Notes under the pieces: model-generated | Seen by the model: the letters and a program-made list of their open reading frames with translations, nothing else | What the model was told of the DNA's origin: nothing | Database searches by the model: none | Program-made: the position numbers and the translations under genes | Part shown: positions 42,396 through 55,330 of the stretch, piece by piece | How positions within the stretch are numbered: the stretch's first letter is position 1 | Layout of the letters: every line of letters begins with the position of its first letter | From: Streptomyces aurantiacus | Lineage (GTDB): Bacteria > Actinomycetota > Actinomycetes > Streptomycetales > Streptomycetaceae | Reading direction: 5' to 3' | DNA: 64,000 bases | Assembly: GCF_027107535.1 (NCBI RefSeq) | Contig: NZ_CP114283.1 | Location: forward strand, 2,356,001 to 2,420,000

Positions 42396-43148
42396 TCACA
42401 GCTTGCCGCCGCGTCCGCCGTGGCGCCGGGCGGGCGCGATGAGTGTGGAGAGGTACGGCAGCGGGGCGCCGTCCAGTTCCGCCGCGCTCCTGATCGACTC
42501 CTCGGGCAGTCCCAGCGCGGACCCCCACACGGCGTCCTCGGCCCGGCCGGTCTCCCGCAGTGCCGCGGCCACCTCCTGGGCGAGCCGCCCGAACTTGTAG
42601 GCGACGACCGTCCCGGGCCCGTTCAGCGCGTCCTTGAGCACGGCGGCTCCCGCGGTGACGGGCACGAGGGTCAGCGGTTCGGTCCCCTCGGTCAGTACCG
42701 CCCCCGACCGGGCGGCGAGGTCCTGCATGGCGGTGATGCCGGGCACGGTCTCGACGAGGGTTCCCGGCACGAGCCGGGCGACGGTCTGCGCGAGGTAGGT
42801 GAACGTCGAGTACACGTTCGGATCGCCGATCGTGGCGAAGGCCACGGTGCCGTGCGCCCGCAGCAGTTCGGCCACCCGCTCGCCGGCGGCGTCCCACGCG
42901 GCCTCGCGGCGGCCCCGGTCGGACCGCTCGTTGAGCGCGAAGACGACACGTACGACCTTCTCCTGGCCCACGTAGTGCAGCACGGTGGACTCGGCCCGCC
43001 CGGGCTCACCGCCGTCCCTGCCGTCGGGCGCGGCCATGACGGGCACGACGACGACGTCCGCCGCCCGGAGGCGGTCGACGCCCTTGACGGTCACGAGCTC
43101 GGGATCCCCGGGCCCGACCCCGACCCCGATCAGCCTGCTGTTGCTCAT
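42396..43148 (-). CDS. cobI: Precorrin-2 C20-methyltransferase
   Basis: This 250-residue S-adenosylmethionine methyltransferase starts MSNSRLIGVGVGPGDPELVT. The conserved loop is AFATIGDPNVYSTFTYL. PGTLVETVPGITAMQDLAA is family-typical. It overlaps cobB by 4 bases (ATGA) and ends the riboswitch-led cob run. Confidence 0.93.
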   Translation of the reverse strand: MSNSRLIGVGVGPGDPELVTVKGVDRLRAADVVVVPVMAAPDGRDGGEPGRAESTVLHYVGQEKVVRVVFALNERSDRGRREAAWDAAGERVAELLRAHGTVAFATIGDPNVYSTFTYLAQTVARLVPGTLVETVPGITAMQDLAARSGAVLTEGTEPLTLVPVTAGAAVLKDALNGPGTVVAYKFGRLAQEVAAALRETGRAEDAVWGSALGLPEESIRSAAELDGAPLPYLSTLIAPARRHGGRGGKL

Positions 43149-44500
43149 GACCCGACACACCTCTCGACGAACCGGCGGGCGACACCGGGAACGGACGCCC
43201 AATGCGTGTGCAGATAACTCGCGTGCACACCCTGCTGTACGAAACCCTCGACCCGCCGTACGGGGGTGCGCAGCCCCCAGGCGGGAGCCGTCCCGGCCCC
43301 CGGGTCCATGACGGTCCGGTGGAACTCGTGTCCTCGTATCCGGGTGCCCGCCTGAGCCAGGACGCTGTCGGAGACCGCCACGGCGTCCCGGTATCCGAGC
43401 GTGAGCCGCTCGTCCATCCGTGCCTCGGCGTCGACGACACCGCACATCGGCAGGCCGTCGAGTTCACGGGAGAGGTAGAGCAGCCCCGCGCACTCGGCGG
43501 CGACCGGTGCCCCGCTCTCGGCGAGCGCGGCCACGGCCTTGCGCAACGGCTCGTTGGCGGACAACTCCGGCGCGTACACCTCGGGGAACCCGCCTCCTAT
43601 GATCAACCCCCTTGTCCTGTCCGGAAGTTGCTCGTCCCGGAGCGGATCGAAGGTGACGACCTCGGCGCCGGCGGCGGCAAGCAATTCGGCATGCTCGGCA
43701 TAGGAGAAGGTGAAGGCGGGCCCACCGGCAACAGCCACGACGGGCGCGTGTTCCTTCGGCCCGGCCACGGCCTCGGCCGCGTCCCAGGCGTCCCCCGACA
43801 ACTCCCCGGCGCCACGTGCCAACGCGAACAGCGCATCCAGATCGCACCCTTCCCGCACCTGCGAGGCCATGGCGGCGACCGCCGCGACCGCCCCCGCCCG
43901 CCGCTCGGCGACAGGCACCAACCCGAGGTGCCGAGAAGGCGTGTCCACCTGCGGAGCCCGCCGCAGCACTCCCAGTACGGGCACCCCGGACTGGTCCAGA
44001 GCCTCCCGCAGCAACTCCTCGTGCCGGGCGGACCCGACCTTGTTGAGGATCACCCCGCCGATCCGCACCTCGGGATCCCAGGATGCGAAACCGTGTACCA
44101 GCGCGGCCACGGACCGCGACTGCGAGGAGGCGTCCACGACCAGCACCACGGGCGCCCGCAGGAGCTTCGCCACGTGAGCGGTGGAGGCCAGCTCCCCTTC
44201 CCCCGCGGCCCCGTCGAACAGCCCCATCACGCCCTCGACCACGGCGAGATCACACCCGCGCGCGCCGTGCGCGAACAGCGGCGCGATCAACTCCGCCCCG
44301 CACAGATAGGCGTCGAGATTGCGCCCCGCGCGCCCGGTGGCGAGCGCGTGATAGCCGGGATCGATGTAGTCCGGCCCCACCTTGTGCGGGGACACAGTGA
44401 GCCCCCGCGCGGCGAACGCGGCCATCAGCCCTGTGGCGACGGTGGTCTTGCCGCTGCCCGAAGAGGGCGCGGCGACGACCAGCCGGGGGACGCGGGACAT
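43145..44500 (-). CDS. cobB: Cobyrinic acid a,c-diamide synthase
   Basis: This 451-residue enzyme amidates the a and c side chains using glutamine and ATP. The N-terminal ATPase domain has VVAAPSSGSGKTTVATGL (P-loop) and VGPDYIDPGYH. The C-terminal glutaminase domain carries the nucleophile cysteine in AAECAGLLYL and the histidine near YLHTHW. TGATG overlap joins it to cobO. Confidence 0.94.
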   Translation of the reverse strand: MSRVPRLVVAAPSSGSGKTTVATGLMAAFAARGLTVSPHKVGPDYIDPGYHALATGRAGRNLDAYLCGAELIAPLFAHGARGCDLAVVEGVMGLFDGAAGEGELASTAHVAKLLRAPVVLVVDASSQSRSVAALVHGFASWDPEVRIGGVILNKVGSARHEELLREALDQSGVPVLGVLRRAPQVDTPSRHLGLVPVAERRAGAVAAVAAMASQVREGCDLDALFALARGAGELSGDAWDAAEAVAGPKEHAPVVAVAGGPAFTFSYAEHAELLAAAGAEVVTFDPLRDEQLPDRTRGLIIGGGFPEVYAPELSANEPLRKAVAALAESGAPVAAECAGLLYLSRELDGLPMCGVVDAEARMDERLTLGYRDAVAVSDSVLAQAGTRIRGHEFHRTVMDPGAGTAPAWGLRTPVRRVEGFVQQGVHASYLHTHWASVPGVARRFVERCVGS

Positions 44501-45099
44501 CACCACTCGATGCCCCTCTGCCCCTTCTGCCCGGCGTCCATCGGGTGCTTGACCTTCGACATGTCGGTCACGAGGTCGGCGACCTCGACGAGCTTCTCGG
44601 GAGCGTTGCGCCCGGTGATGACGACGTGCTGGGTGCCCGGCCGGTCCCGCAGCACCGCCACGACCTCGTCGACGTCGACCCAGCCCCAGTGCATGGGATA
44701 GGCGAACTCGTCGAGTACGTACAGCTTGTACGTCTCGGCGGCGAGGTCCCTCTTGACCTGCTCCCAGCCCTCGCGGGCCTTCTCCTCGTTGTCCATCTGG
44801 GAGTCGCGCTGCACCCACGACCACCCTTCGCCCATCTTGTGCCAGTCGACGGACCCGCCCTCACCGCTGGCGCCGAGGACACGCAGGGCGTTCTCCTCGC
44901 CGACCTTCCACTTCGCGGACTTGACGAACTGGAACACCCCGATCGGCCACCCCTGGTTCCAGGCGCGCAGGGCGAGCCCGAAGGCGGCGGTGGACTTCCC
45001 CTTGCCGATCCCGGTGTGCACGACGACGAGCGGCCGGTTCCGTCGCTGACGGGTCGTCAGGCCGTCGTCCGGCACGACACTCGGCTGTCCCTGAGGCAT
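44500..45099 (-). CDS. cobO: Cob(I)alamin adenosyltransferase
   Basis: This 199-residue enzyme transfers the adenosyl group from ATP to corrinoid cobalt. The P-loop HTGIGKGKST (residues 28 to 37) and FGLALRAWNQGW mark the CobO/BtuR family. YVLDEFAYPMHWGWVD and VVITGRNAPEKLVEVADLV are the other typical blocks. The start overlaps the stop of the chelatase subunit gene (TAATG). Confidence 0.95.
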   Translation of the reverse strand: MPQGQPSVVPDDGLTTRQRRNRPLVVVHTGIGKGKSTAAFGLALRAWNQGWPIGVFQFVKSAKWKVGEENALRVLGASGEGGSVDWHKMGEGWSWVQRDSQMDNEEKAREGWEQVKRDLAAETYKLYVLDEFAYPMHWGWVDVDEVVAVLRDRPGTQHVVITGRNAPEKLVEVADLVTDMSKVKHPMDAGQKGQRGIEW

Positions 45100-47185
45100 T
45101 ACGCGGCCCTCCTGCTGTTGCCCTGAACGTCCCTGACCAGACCGGCGATCGAGTCGGCCCGCAACTCGTCCAGCGTCACCGCCGTACCGCCGAGCTCACC
45201 CGCCAACCGCCCCGCGAGCCCGAGCCGTACGGGCCCCGACTCGCAGTCGACGACGACGGACGCGACCCCGTCGGCGGCGAACAGCCGGGCGGCCCTTCCG
45301 GCCAGCGCGACAGGCTCCGGTCCACCGGTGGCCCGCCCGTCGGTCACCACGACCACGAGCGCCCGGCGGGCCGGATCCCGCAGCCGCTCCACCCGCAGCA
45401 CGTCGTGCGCCCGCAGCAGCCCGGCCGCGACCGGCGTACGGCCACCGGTGGGCAGCGACTCCAGGCGCACCGCGGCCGCGTCCACCGAAGAGGTGGGCGG
45501 CAGCGCCACCTCGGCCGCGGACCCCCGGAAGGTCACGAGCCCCACCTTGTCCCGCCGCTGGTAGGCGTCGAGGAGCAGCGACAGCACCGCGCCCTTCACG
45601 GCGCTCATCCGCTGCCGGGCCGCCATCGACCCGGACGCGTCCACGACGAACAGCACCAGGTTCCCCTCGCGGCCCTCCCGCGTGGCCTGCCGCAGGTCGT
45701 CCCGCCGTACGACGAGACCGGGCCCGGACCGGCCGCGCGCCCGCTGGTGCGGGGCCGCGGCCTGCACGGTCGCCGCCAGATGCAGTTTGGTGAGCGCCCC
45801 GCGCGGCCGGCGCGCCCCGGTGGTGCGGCCGTGCTCGGTCCGGGCCCGGGACCGCCGGCCGGCGGCCCCCTCGCCGAGACCGGGCACGCTCAGCACCTTC
45901 GTGCGGAAGGGCTCGGCGGCCCGTACGGGGGACTGCTCGCCCGCGCCGGGCGACGGCGCCTGCCCGTTCTCGTTCTCGGAGGGCGTGCCCTGCGCGGGCA
46001 CCTCACCGGAGCTCTCGCCGCCGTCACCCTCGTCGCCGTCGTCGGGCCCGTGCTGCGGGGGCCGCCCGCCACCGGGCCCGTCCGGATCCGGGTCGTCCTC
46101 GTCGGAGCCGTCGGAACTGTCGGAGTCATGGGAGCCGTCGGGGCCGCCGGTGGTGTCGGAGCCCGCCGCGTCGTCCCCGCCGCCGAACTCCTCCAGCGTC
46201 TCGTCGAGCCTGTCCTCGTCGAGGCCCGGCGCGTCGAAGGGGTTGCGCCGCCGGCGGTGCGGCAGCGCGAGGAGCGCGGCCTGCCGCACGTCCTCGGCCA
46301 GCACGTCGGTGCGTCCGGACCACGCGGCCAGCGCGGTGGCGGTCCTGGCCATCACGATGTCGGCCCGCATGCCGTCCACCTCGAACGCGGCGCAGGTCGC
46401 CGCGATCTGCCGGAGCGCGCCGTCGCCGAGCCGCACCGACGGCAGCAGCTCCCGCGCGGCCACGATCCGGGCCCGTACGGCGGACTCCTCGTCGGCCCAG
46501 CGCGTCGCGAACCCGTCCGGGTCGTCGTCGTACGCGAGCCGCCGCCGCACCACCTCCACCCGCTGGTCGGGCTCACGCGAGGCCGCGACCTCGACGGTCA
46601 GCCCGAACCGGTCGAGCAACTGCGGCCGCAGCTCACCCTCTTCGGGGTTCATCGTGCCGACGAGCAGGAACCGCGCCGCGTGCCGTACGGAGACGCCCTC
46701 GCGCTCCACGTACGAGGCACCCATCGCGGCCGCGTCCAGCAGCAGATCGACGAGGTGGTCGTGGAGGAGGTTGACCTCGTCCACGTACAGGAGTCCGCGG
46801 TGGGCGTCGGCCAGCAGCCCCGGCTCGAAGGCCTTCACGCCCTCCGCGAGGGCCCGTTCGATGTCGAGGGCGCCGACGAGGCGGTCCTCGGAGGCGCCGA
46901 CGGGCAGTTCGACCATCCGGGCCGGCCGGGACACCCCCGGCCCCGCCTCGTGGGGGCCGTCCGGGCACGCCGGATCAGGGGCGGCCGGCGCGCAGGAGAA
47001 GCGGCAGCCTGCCACGACGTCCACCTGCGGCATGAGCGCCGAGAGGGCGCGCACGGCCGTGGACTTGGCGGTGCCCTTCTCGCCGCGGACGAGCACGCCG
47101 CCCACCGCGGGCGACACGGCGTTCAGCAGCAGCGCGAGCCGCAGGTCGTCCTGGCCGACCACGGCCGTGAACGGGAACGGGGTAC

Positions 47186-47189
<4 letters not shown>
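45099..47189 (-). CDS. Putative cobaltochelatase AAA/VWA subunit (ChlI-ChlD fusion)
   Basis: This 696-residue protein probably works with CobN to insert cobalt into the corrin ring. The N-terminal AAA ATPase domain has Walker A GEKGTAKST and VDEVNLLHDH. A central acidic, Gly/Asp/Ser-rich linker covers about residues 365 to 460. The C-terminal von Willebrand A domain has the MIDAS motif DASGSM with TDGRATGG. It resembles magnesium chelatase subunits I and D fused together. GTG overlaps the cobN end by 4 bases, which supports the partnership. Confidence 0.9.
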
Positions 47190-50835
<3,646 letters not shown>

Positions 50836-50839
<4 letters not shown>

Positions 50840-52344
50840 GCGGGCGCTCCCGGTGGAATGAAGGGCAGTCCTGAAGGCGCGCCGGACTCGATGAGCCGCC
50901 ACAGCGCGTCCGTGTCCGCGTGTTCCTCGATCAGATCGCCGAGCCGGTCCAGCTGCTCCTCGCGCAGCCTTGCGAACGACGTGTCGGCGGCCGGTACGAA
51001 GCGGCGCCCCGCGGCGGCGGCCACCTCCCGCAGGAAGGCACGGCGGAAACCGTCCGACTCCAGCGAGCCGTGCCAGTGCGTGCCCCAGACCTCGCCGACC
51101 CGGCAGCCGTCCAAGAAGGGTTCGCCACCGGTCACTTCGGCGACCCCGTGATGGATCTCGTACCCCTCGACGGGTTCGCCGAGGGCCTCGCCGACGGGAC
51201 GGGCGAGGGTCTTCTCCCTCGCGAACCGCACGCGTACGGGGAGGAGTCCGAGCCCGTCCACCCGGCCGGCGCGCGACTCGACCTCGTCCTCGATGTGTTC
51301 GCCGAGGATCTGGAAGCCACCGCAGACACCGAGGACGGGTCGGCCCTGCGCGGCCCGTGTGGAGATGGCGTCCGCGAGACCGCGCTCCCGCAGCCACTCC
51401 AGGGCTTTGACCGTGCCCCGGGTGCCGGGTACGACGACCAGGTCGGCGTCCACCAGTTCCTCGGCCCGGTCCACGAACCGCACGACGACGCCCGGTTCGG
51501 CGGCGAGGGCGTCCAGGTCCGTGAAGTTGGACATCAGGGGGATCGCGCAGACGGCCACCCGGAGAATGTCCTCGCCGACCGGGGAGGAGACCTCGGACTC
51601 CCGGACCGAGCCCCGCAGGGAGACCCTCAGTCCGTCCTCCTCGTCGATACCGAGCCCGTGCCGGAAGGGCAGGACGCCGTACGCGCGCCGCCCGGTGAGC
51701 CCGTGCAGCATGTCGAGGCCGGGTTCGAGCAGCGAGACGTCCCCGCGGAACTTGTTGACGAGGAACCCGGCGACGAGCTCCTGGTCCTCGCGCGACAGCA
51801 GGGCCACCGTGCCGAAGAAGGAGGCGAAGACCCCTCCGCGGTCGATGTCGCCGACGACGAGCACGGGCAGCCGCGCGTTGCGTGCGATCCCCATGTTCAC
51901 GATGTCCGTCCGCCGCAGGTTGATCTCGGCGGGACTGCCCGCCCCCTCACAGATCACCGCGTCATACGTGCCCCGCAACTCGGCCAGACAGTCCAGCACG
52001 GTCCCGAGCAACGCCTCCTGGCGCCCGCCGTGGTAGCCGCGCGCAGTCATCTCGCCCACGGGCTTGCCCATGAGGACGACCTGGCTGCTGCGGTCACTGC
52101 CCGGCTTGAGCAGCACGGGGTTCATCAGCGCGGTGGGCTCCACGCGGGCGGCCTGCGCCTGCATGGCCTGCGCCCGGCCGATCTCCGCGCCCTCCCGCGT
52201 GACGAACGAGTTCAGCGACATGTTCTGCGCCTTGAACGGCGCGACCTTCACGCCCTGCCGCACCAGCCACCGGCAGATCCCGGCGGTCACGACGCTCTTG
52301 CCCGCGTCGGACGTGGTGCCGGCGACGAGGAGTCCCCCGCTCAT
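50836..52344 (-). CDS. cobQ: Cobyric acid synthase
   Basis: This 502-residue glutamine-dependent enzyme amidates four side chains of the corrin ring. The N-terminal ATPase domain has LLVAGTTSDAGKSVVTAGIC and FKAQNMSLNSFVT. The C-terminal glutaminase domain has the cysteine in LGVCGGFQILGE and the histidine in GTHWHGSLE. The start overlaps cobD (ATGA). Confidence 0.96.
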
Positions 52345-53297
52345 GTCGTACGCCCCTTCGTGAGAAGCCCCTTGGCGAGCAGCCGCCCCGCGACGCTCGC
52401 ACCCAGCGCGAGCAGGCTCACGCGTCGCGAGAGCCGGACGGCCCGCTCGATGTCCGCGACCCGTACGGCCCGCCCGGGACCGTTGAGCACGGGCCGGTGT
52501 TCGACCCGCCCCTCGTACGAGAGTGTTCCGCCGAGCCGCACCCCCAACGCCCCCGCGAACGAGGCCTCGACGGGGCCGGCGTTGGGACTCGGATGCCGGC
52601 CGGCGTCCGCCCGCCAGGCGCGGACCGCTCCCCGCGGGTCGCCTCCGGCGACGGTCGCGAGGGCGGCCGTCAGCCGGGCTCCCGGCCATCCCGCCACGTC
52701 GTCGAGCCGCGCGGAGGCCCACCCGTAACGGCGGTGGCGGGCCGATCTGTGTCCGACCATGGCGTCCAGCGTGTTGACGGCCCGGAACCCGACCAGACCG
52801 GGCACGCCCGCCACGGCGCCCCACACCAGGGCGCCCACCACCGCGTCGGAGGTGTTCTCGGCGACCGACTCGACCACGGCACGGGCGATCCCGTCGGCGT
52901 CCAGCGCCTGCGGATCACGCCCGCACAGGTGCGGCAGCCGCTCGCGGGCCACGTCGACGTCCCCGGCGTCGAGCGCCCCGGCGACCGCGCGGGCCTCCCG
53001 GCCTAGTGAAGTCCCCCCGACGACGGCCCAGGTGGTGGCGGCGGTCAGTGCGACGGAGGCGGCACGGGAGGTACGTACGGAACGGTCGGCGGCCACGGCG
53101 AGGGCCACGGCGCCGCCCGCGCACACGGCGGTGTGCAGCGCACCCCACCCGCGGTGGTCACGCCACAGGACGCGCTCCACGGCGCCCGCGGCCCGGCCGA
53201 ACGCGGCGACCGGATGCCCCCGGCGTGGATCGCCGAGCAGCAGGTCACCGAGGAGGCCGGCGGCGGCGCCGTACGCGAAGACGCGGTCGGCACGCAT
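52341..53297 (-). CDS. cobD: Adenosylcobinamide-phosphate synthase
   Basis: This 318-residue membrane enzyme (CbiB/CobD) attaches aminopropanol or its phosphate to adenosylcobyric acid. Several hydrophobic segments are present. LGDLLLGDPRRGHPVAAFG opens the protein, and VVESVAENTSDAVVGALVWG and AGRHPSPNAGPVEASFAGAL are signature blocks. It is the first gene of the riboswitch-led run. I see no good ribosome site in front of it. Instead, a 22-codon frame ends 4 bases before its ATG. Confidence 0.95.
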   Translation of the reverse strand: MRADRVFAYGAAAGLLGDLLLGDPRRGHPVAAFGRAAGAVERVLWRDHRGWGALHTAVCAGGAVALAVAADRSVRTSRAASVALTAATTWAVVGGTSLGREARAVAGALDAGDVDVARERLPHLCGRDPQALDADGIARAVVESVAENTSDAVVGALVWGAVAGVPGLVGFRAVNTLDAMVGHRSARHRRYGWASARLDDVAGWPGARLTAALATVAGGDPRGAVRAWRADAGRHPSPNAGPVEASFAGALGVRLGGTLSYEGRVEHRPVLNGPGRAVRVADIERAVRLSRRVSLLALGASVAGRLLAKGLLTKGRTT

Positions 53298-53301
53298 CGG
53301 T

Positions 53302-53370
53302 TCAGCCCGCCGTCACGCTAGGCGGAACCCTCGTACTGGGCACACTGGTCCACAACAGGCAGCCGCGCAT
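53302..53370 (-). CDS. Possible 22-residue peptide between riboswitch and cobD
   Basis: ATG 53370 opens a frame encoding MRGCLLWTSVPSTRVPPSVT plus AG before TGA at 53302. GAGGA lies 9 bases upstream, directly behind the 3' end of the cobalamin riboswitch. The stop is 4 bases from the cobD ATG. Translation of this frame may carry ribosomes to cobD, so that the riboswitch controls cobD through the peptide's ribosome site. The peptide itself need not have a function. Confidence 0.4.
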   Translation of the reverse strand: MRGCLLWTSVPSTRVPPSVTAG

Positions 53371-53379
53371 GGCGATATG

Positions 53380-53551
53380 TCCTCACTCAGGGTGTCCACG
53401 CCCTGGTTCGACGAGACCGACGGCGAGAGTTCCTGGCTCCCGGGGGATGGATTCCCCGGTAACAGTGGCGGGACCGCGCCGGATTCGCACCGGCTTCCTC
53501 TTCTGCCGTCGTACATGGCTCCGGCAGTCCACCACGGCCCGAGAACACCCG
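53380..53551 (-). promoter_or_regulatory. Cobalamin riboswitch
   Basis: On the minus strand the conserved core is clear: GCCGGTGCGAATCCGGC (53494 to 53478) followed by the B12 box GCCACTG (53469 to 53463), then AGCCAGGAACTCTC and the 3' stem CAGGGCGTGGACACCCTG (53405 to 53388). A 5' stem of CTGCCG and CGGCAG lies at 53527 to 53503. High adenosylcobalamin should shut off cobD and the overlapping genes cobQ to cobI. The outer limits are approximate. Confidence 0.93.
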
Positions 53552-53608
53552 TCAACTTGCTGTTGACCTGCGAAGGGAGAGTGTGCTGAGCCCCACACGC
53601 GGACGCGG

Positions 53609-53644
53609 GACGGCCCCGCCGACCAGGGGGTCGACGGGGCCGTC
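53609..53644 (-). terminator. Terminator after the pit operon
   Basis: GACGGCCCCG and CGGGGCCGTC form a perfect 10-base stem 27 bases beyond the small membrane protein gene. It separates the phosphate operon from the cob riboswitch transcript. Confidence 0.75.
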
Positions 53645-53670
53645 TCGTACGGAACGGACGTGCTGCGGGG

Positions 53671-53892
53671 TCAGGCGACGATCAGATAGATCCCGTACGA
53701 CACGGCTGCCGTGCAGGCCGCGAAGCAGGCGTACGCGCCGGTGACCGCGAGGGTCGCGGAGTTGCCCTGGGCGGAGGCCGACTCCCGCTTGGAGAGGCCG
53801 ACGATGCCGAGGGTGAAGAGGCCCACGAGGGCGACGGTGACGATGAGGCTGGTTCCGAACACGGAACCGAGGGCTGCCCAGTCGATCTTCAT
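53671..53892 (-). CDS. Small membrane protein of the pit operon
   Basis: This 73-residue protein has two membrane helices (about residues 9 to 33 and 48 to 71) around a short Lys/Arg/Ser loop. It starts MKIDWAALGSVFGTSL. The gene lies 19 bases downstream of the phosphate permease on the same strand, as in S. coelicolor (from memory, SCO1846 after pitH2). Its function is unknown, and it may support or tune the transporter. Confidence 0.8.
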   Translation of the reverse strand: MKIDWAALGSVFGTSLIVTVALVGLFTLGIVGLSKRESASAQGNSATLAVTGAYACFAACTAAVSYGIYLIVA

Positions 53893-53911
53893 GCTGTCTC
53901 TTCCTTGGGGC

Positions 53912-55162
53912 TCAGACCACGGCCGACGGCGTGGACGGTGCCGACGGGCTCGCGGGCGTCTCGGCCGGAGCCGGGATGGTGGCTGTGAGGTCCTCGACCG
54001 TGCTGCCGAGCGGAGGCGGGGTGACGGCGGCGATGGCCGTGGTGACCACGCCGGAAGGGTCGTCGGTGTCGTTCACGTTGGTGTGGTCGACCACCTGGCG
54101 CCGGGAGACCAGCCAGATCGCGCCGCTGGAGGCGACCAGGAAGAGGGCGACGAGGCCCGTGCCCCAGTTCCCGAAGGAGGTCACGTACTCGGCGAGGGCG
54201 GCCACCAGGGCCGCGGCCGGCAGGGTCAGGCCCCAGGCGACGAACATCCGGGTGGCGGTGGACCAGCGGACCACCCCGCCCTTGCGGCCGAGGCCCGCGC
54301 CCATCACGGCACCGGAGACGGAGTGCGTGGTGGAGAGGGAGAAGCCGATGTGCGAGGAGGCCAGGATGACCGTGGCCGCACTGGTCTGGGCGGCGAAGCC
54401 CTGCTGGGGCTGGAGGTCGGTCAGGCCCTTGCCCATCGTGCGGATGATGCGCCAGCCGCCCAGGTAGGTACCGAGCGCGATGGCCACACCCGCGGAGAGG
54501 ATGACCCAGACCGGCGGGTCGGAATCGGGAGCGAGGGCGCCACCGGCCACCAGGGCCAGGGTGATGATGCCCATGGTCTTCTGCGCGTCGTTGGTGCCGT
54601 GGGCGAGGGAGACGAGGCCCGCGGAGGCGATCTGGCCGGCGCGGTAGCCCTTCGCCGACGACTTCTCGCCCGTGTGCTTGCCGAGCCTGTACGTCAGCCG
54701 GGTCGCCAGGAGCGCGGCGAGACCCGCCACGATCGGAGCGGCGATGGCGGGGATCAGGACCTTGGTGACGAGCACGTCGCCGTGGACGGCGCCCATTCCG
54801 GCCGAGGCGACCGTGGCGCCGATGAGACCGCCCATGAGGGCGTGAGAGGAGCTGGACGGCAGTCCGACGAGCCAGGTCAGCAGATTCCAGAGGATCGCGC
54901 CGACGAGCGCAGCGAAGATCACCTCTGGCTGGATACCGGATTCGTCGACGAGGCCCTTGGAGATCGTGTTGGCGACCTCCACGGAGAGGAACGCACCGAC
55001 GAGGTTCAGCACGGCGGAGATGGCCACCGCCGTCTTGGGCTTGAGAGCGCCGGTCGAGATGGTCGTCGCCATCGCGTTGGCAGTGTCGTGGAAACCGTTC
55101 GTGAAATCGAACACGAGAGCGGTGACGATCACGATTCCGAGGAGGAGCGTGATGTGTTCCAT
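53912..55162 (-). CDS. pitH2: Low-affinity inorganic phosphate transporter (Pit family)
   Basis: This 416-residue membrane transporter moves metal-phosphate with protons. The two Pit repeats carry DFTNGFHDTANAMATTI near residue 20 and SLAHGTNDAQKTMGI near 205. The C-terminal 50 residues are a Pro/Thr/Ser-rich tail. It resembles PitH2 of S. coelicolor. A PHO box lies about 50 to 70 bases upstream, so PhoP should regulate it in response to phosphate. Confidence 0.92.
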   Translation of the reverse strand: MEHITLLLGIVIVTALVFDFTNGFHDTANAMATTISTGALKPKTAVAISAVLNLVGAFLSVEVANTISKGLVDESGIQPEVIFAALVGAILWNLLTWLVGLPSSSSHALMGGLIGATVASAGMGAVHGDVLVTKVLIPAIAAPIVAGLAALLATRLTYRLGKHTGEKSSAKGYRAGQIASAGLVSLAHGTNDAQKTMGIITLALVAGGALAPDSDPPVWVILSAGVAIALGTYLGGWRIIRTMGKGLTDLQPQQGFAAQTSAATVILASSHIGFSLSTTHSVSGAVMGAGLGRKGGVVRWSTATRMFVAWGLTLPAAALVAALAEYVTSFGNWGTGLVALFLVASSGAIWLVSRRQVVDHTNVNDTDDPSGVVTTAIAAVTPPPLGSTVEDLTATIPAPAETPASPSAPSTPSAVV

Positions 55163-55209
55163 TTACCCAGGCTTCTGTTGGACGACAGTGGCATGGGGAA
55201 CGTAGGCAA

Positions 55210-55231
55210 CCTGGATGAACGGAAGATGAAC
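55210..55231 (-). promoter_or_regulatory. PHO box (PhoP operator) of pitH2
   Basis: On the minus strand GTTCATCTTCC is followed at once by GTTCATCCAGG. These are two adjacent 11-base direct repeats that match the Streptomyces PHO box unit (GTTCACC type). A weaker third unit (TTGCCTACGTT) follows at 55209 to 55199. It is centred about 58 bases upstream of the pitH2 ATG. Confidence 0.8.
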
Positions 55232-55330
55232 TGAGTCCGGCGATGGGGTGACCCGATAGAGGTGCCGCCGTTCCGCTTGTGTCGGACCGGCGGCCAAGAC
55301 CCTCGAACAGAGGCGGAACGGAGGGGTCCG

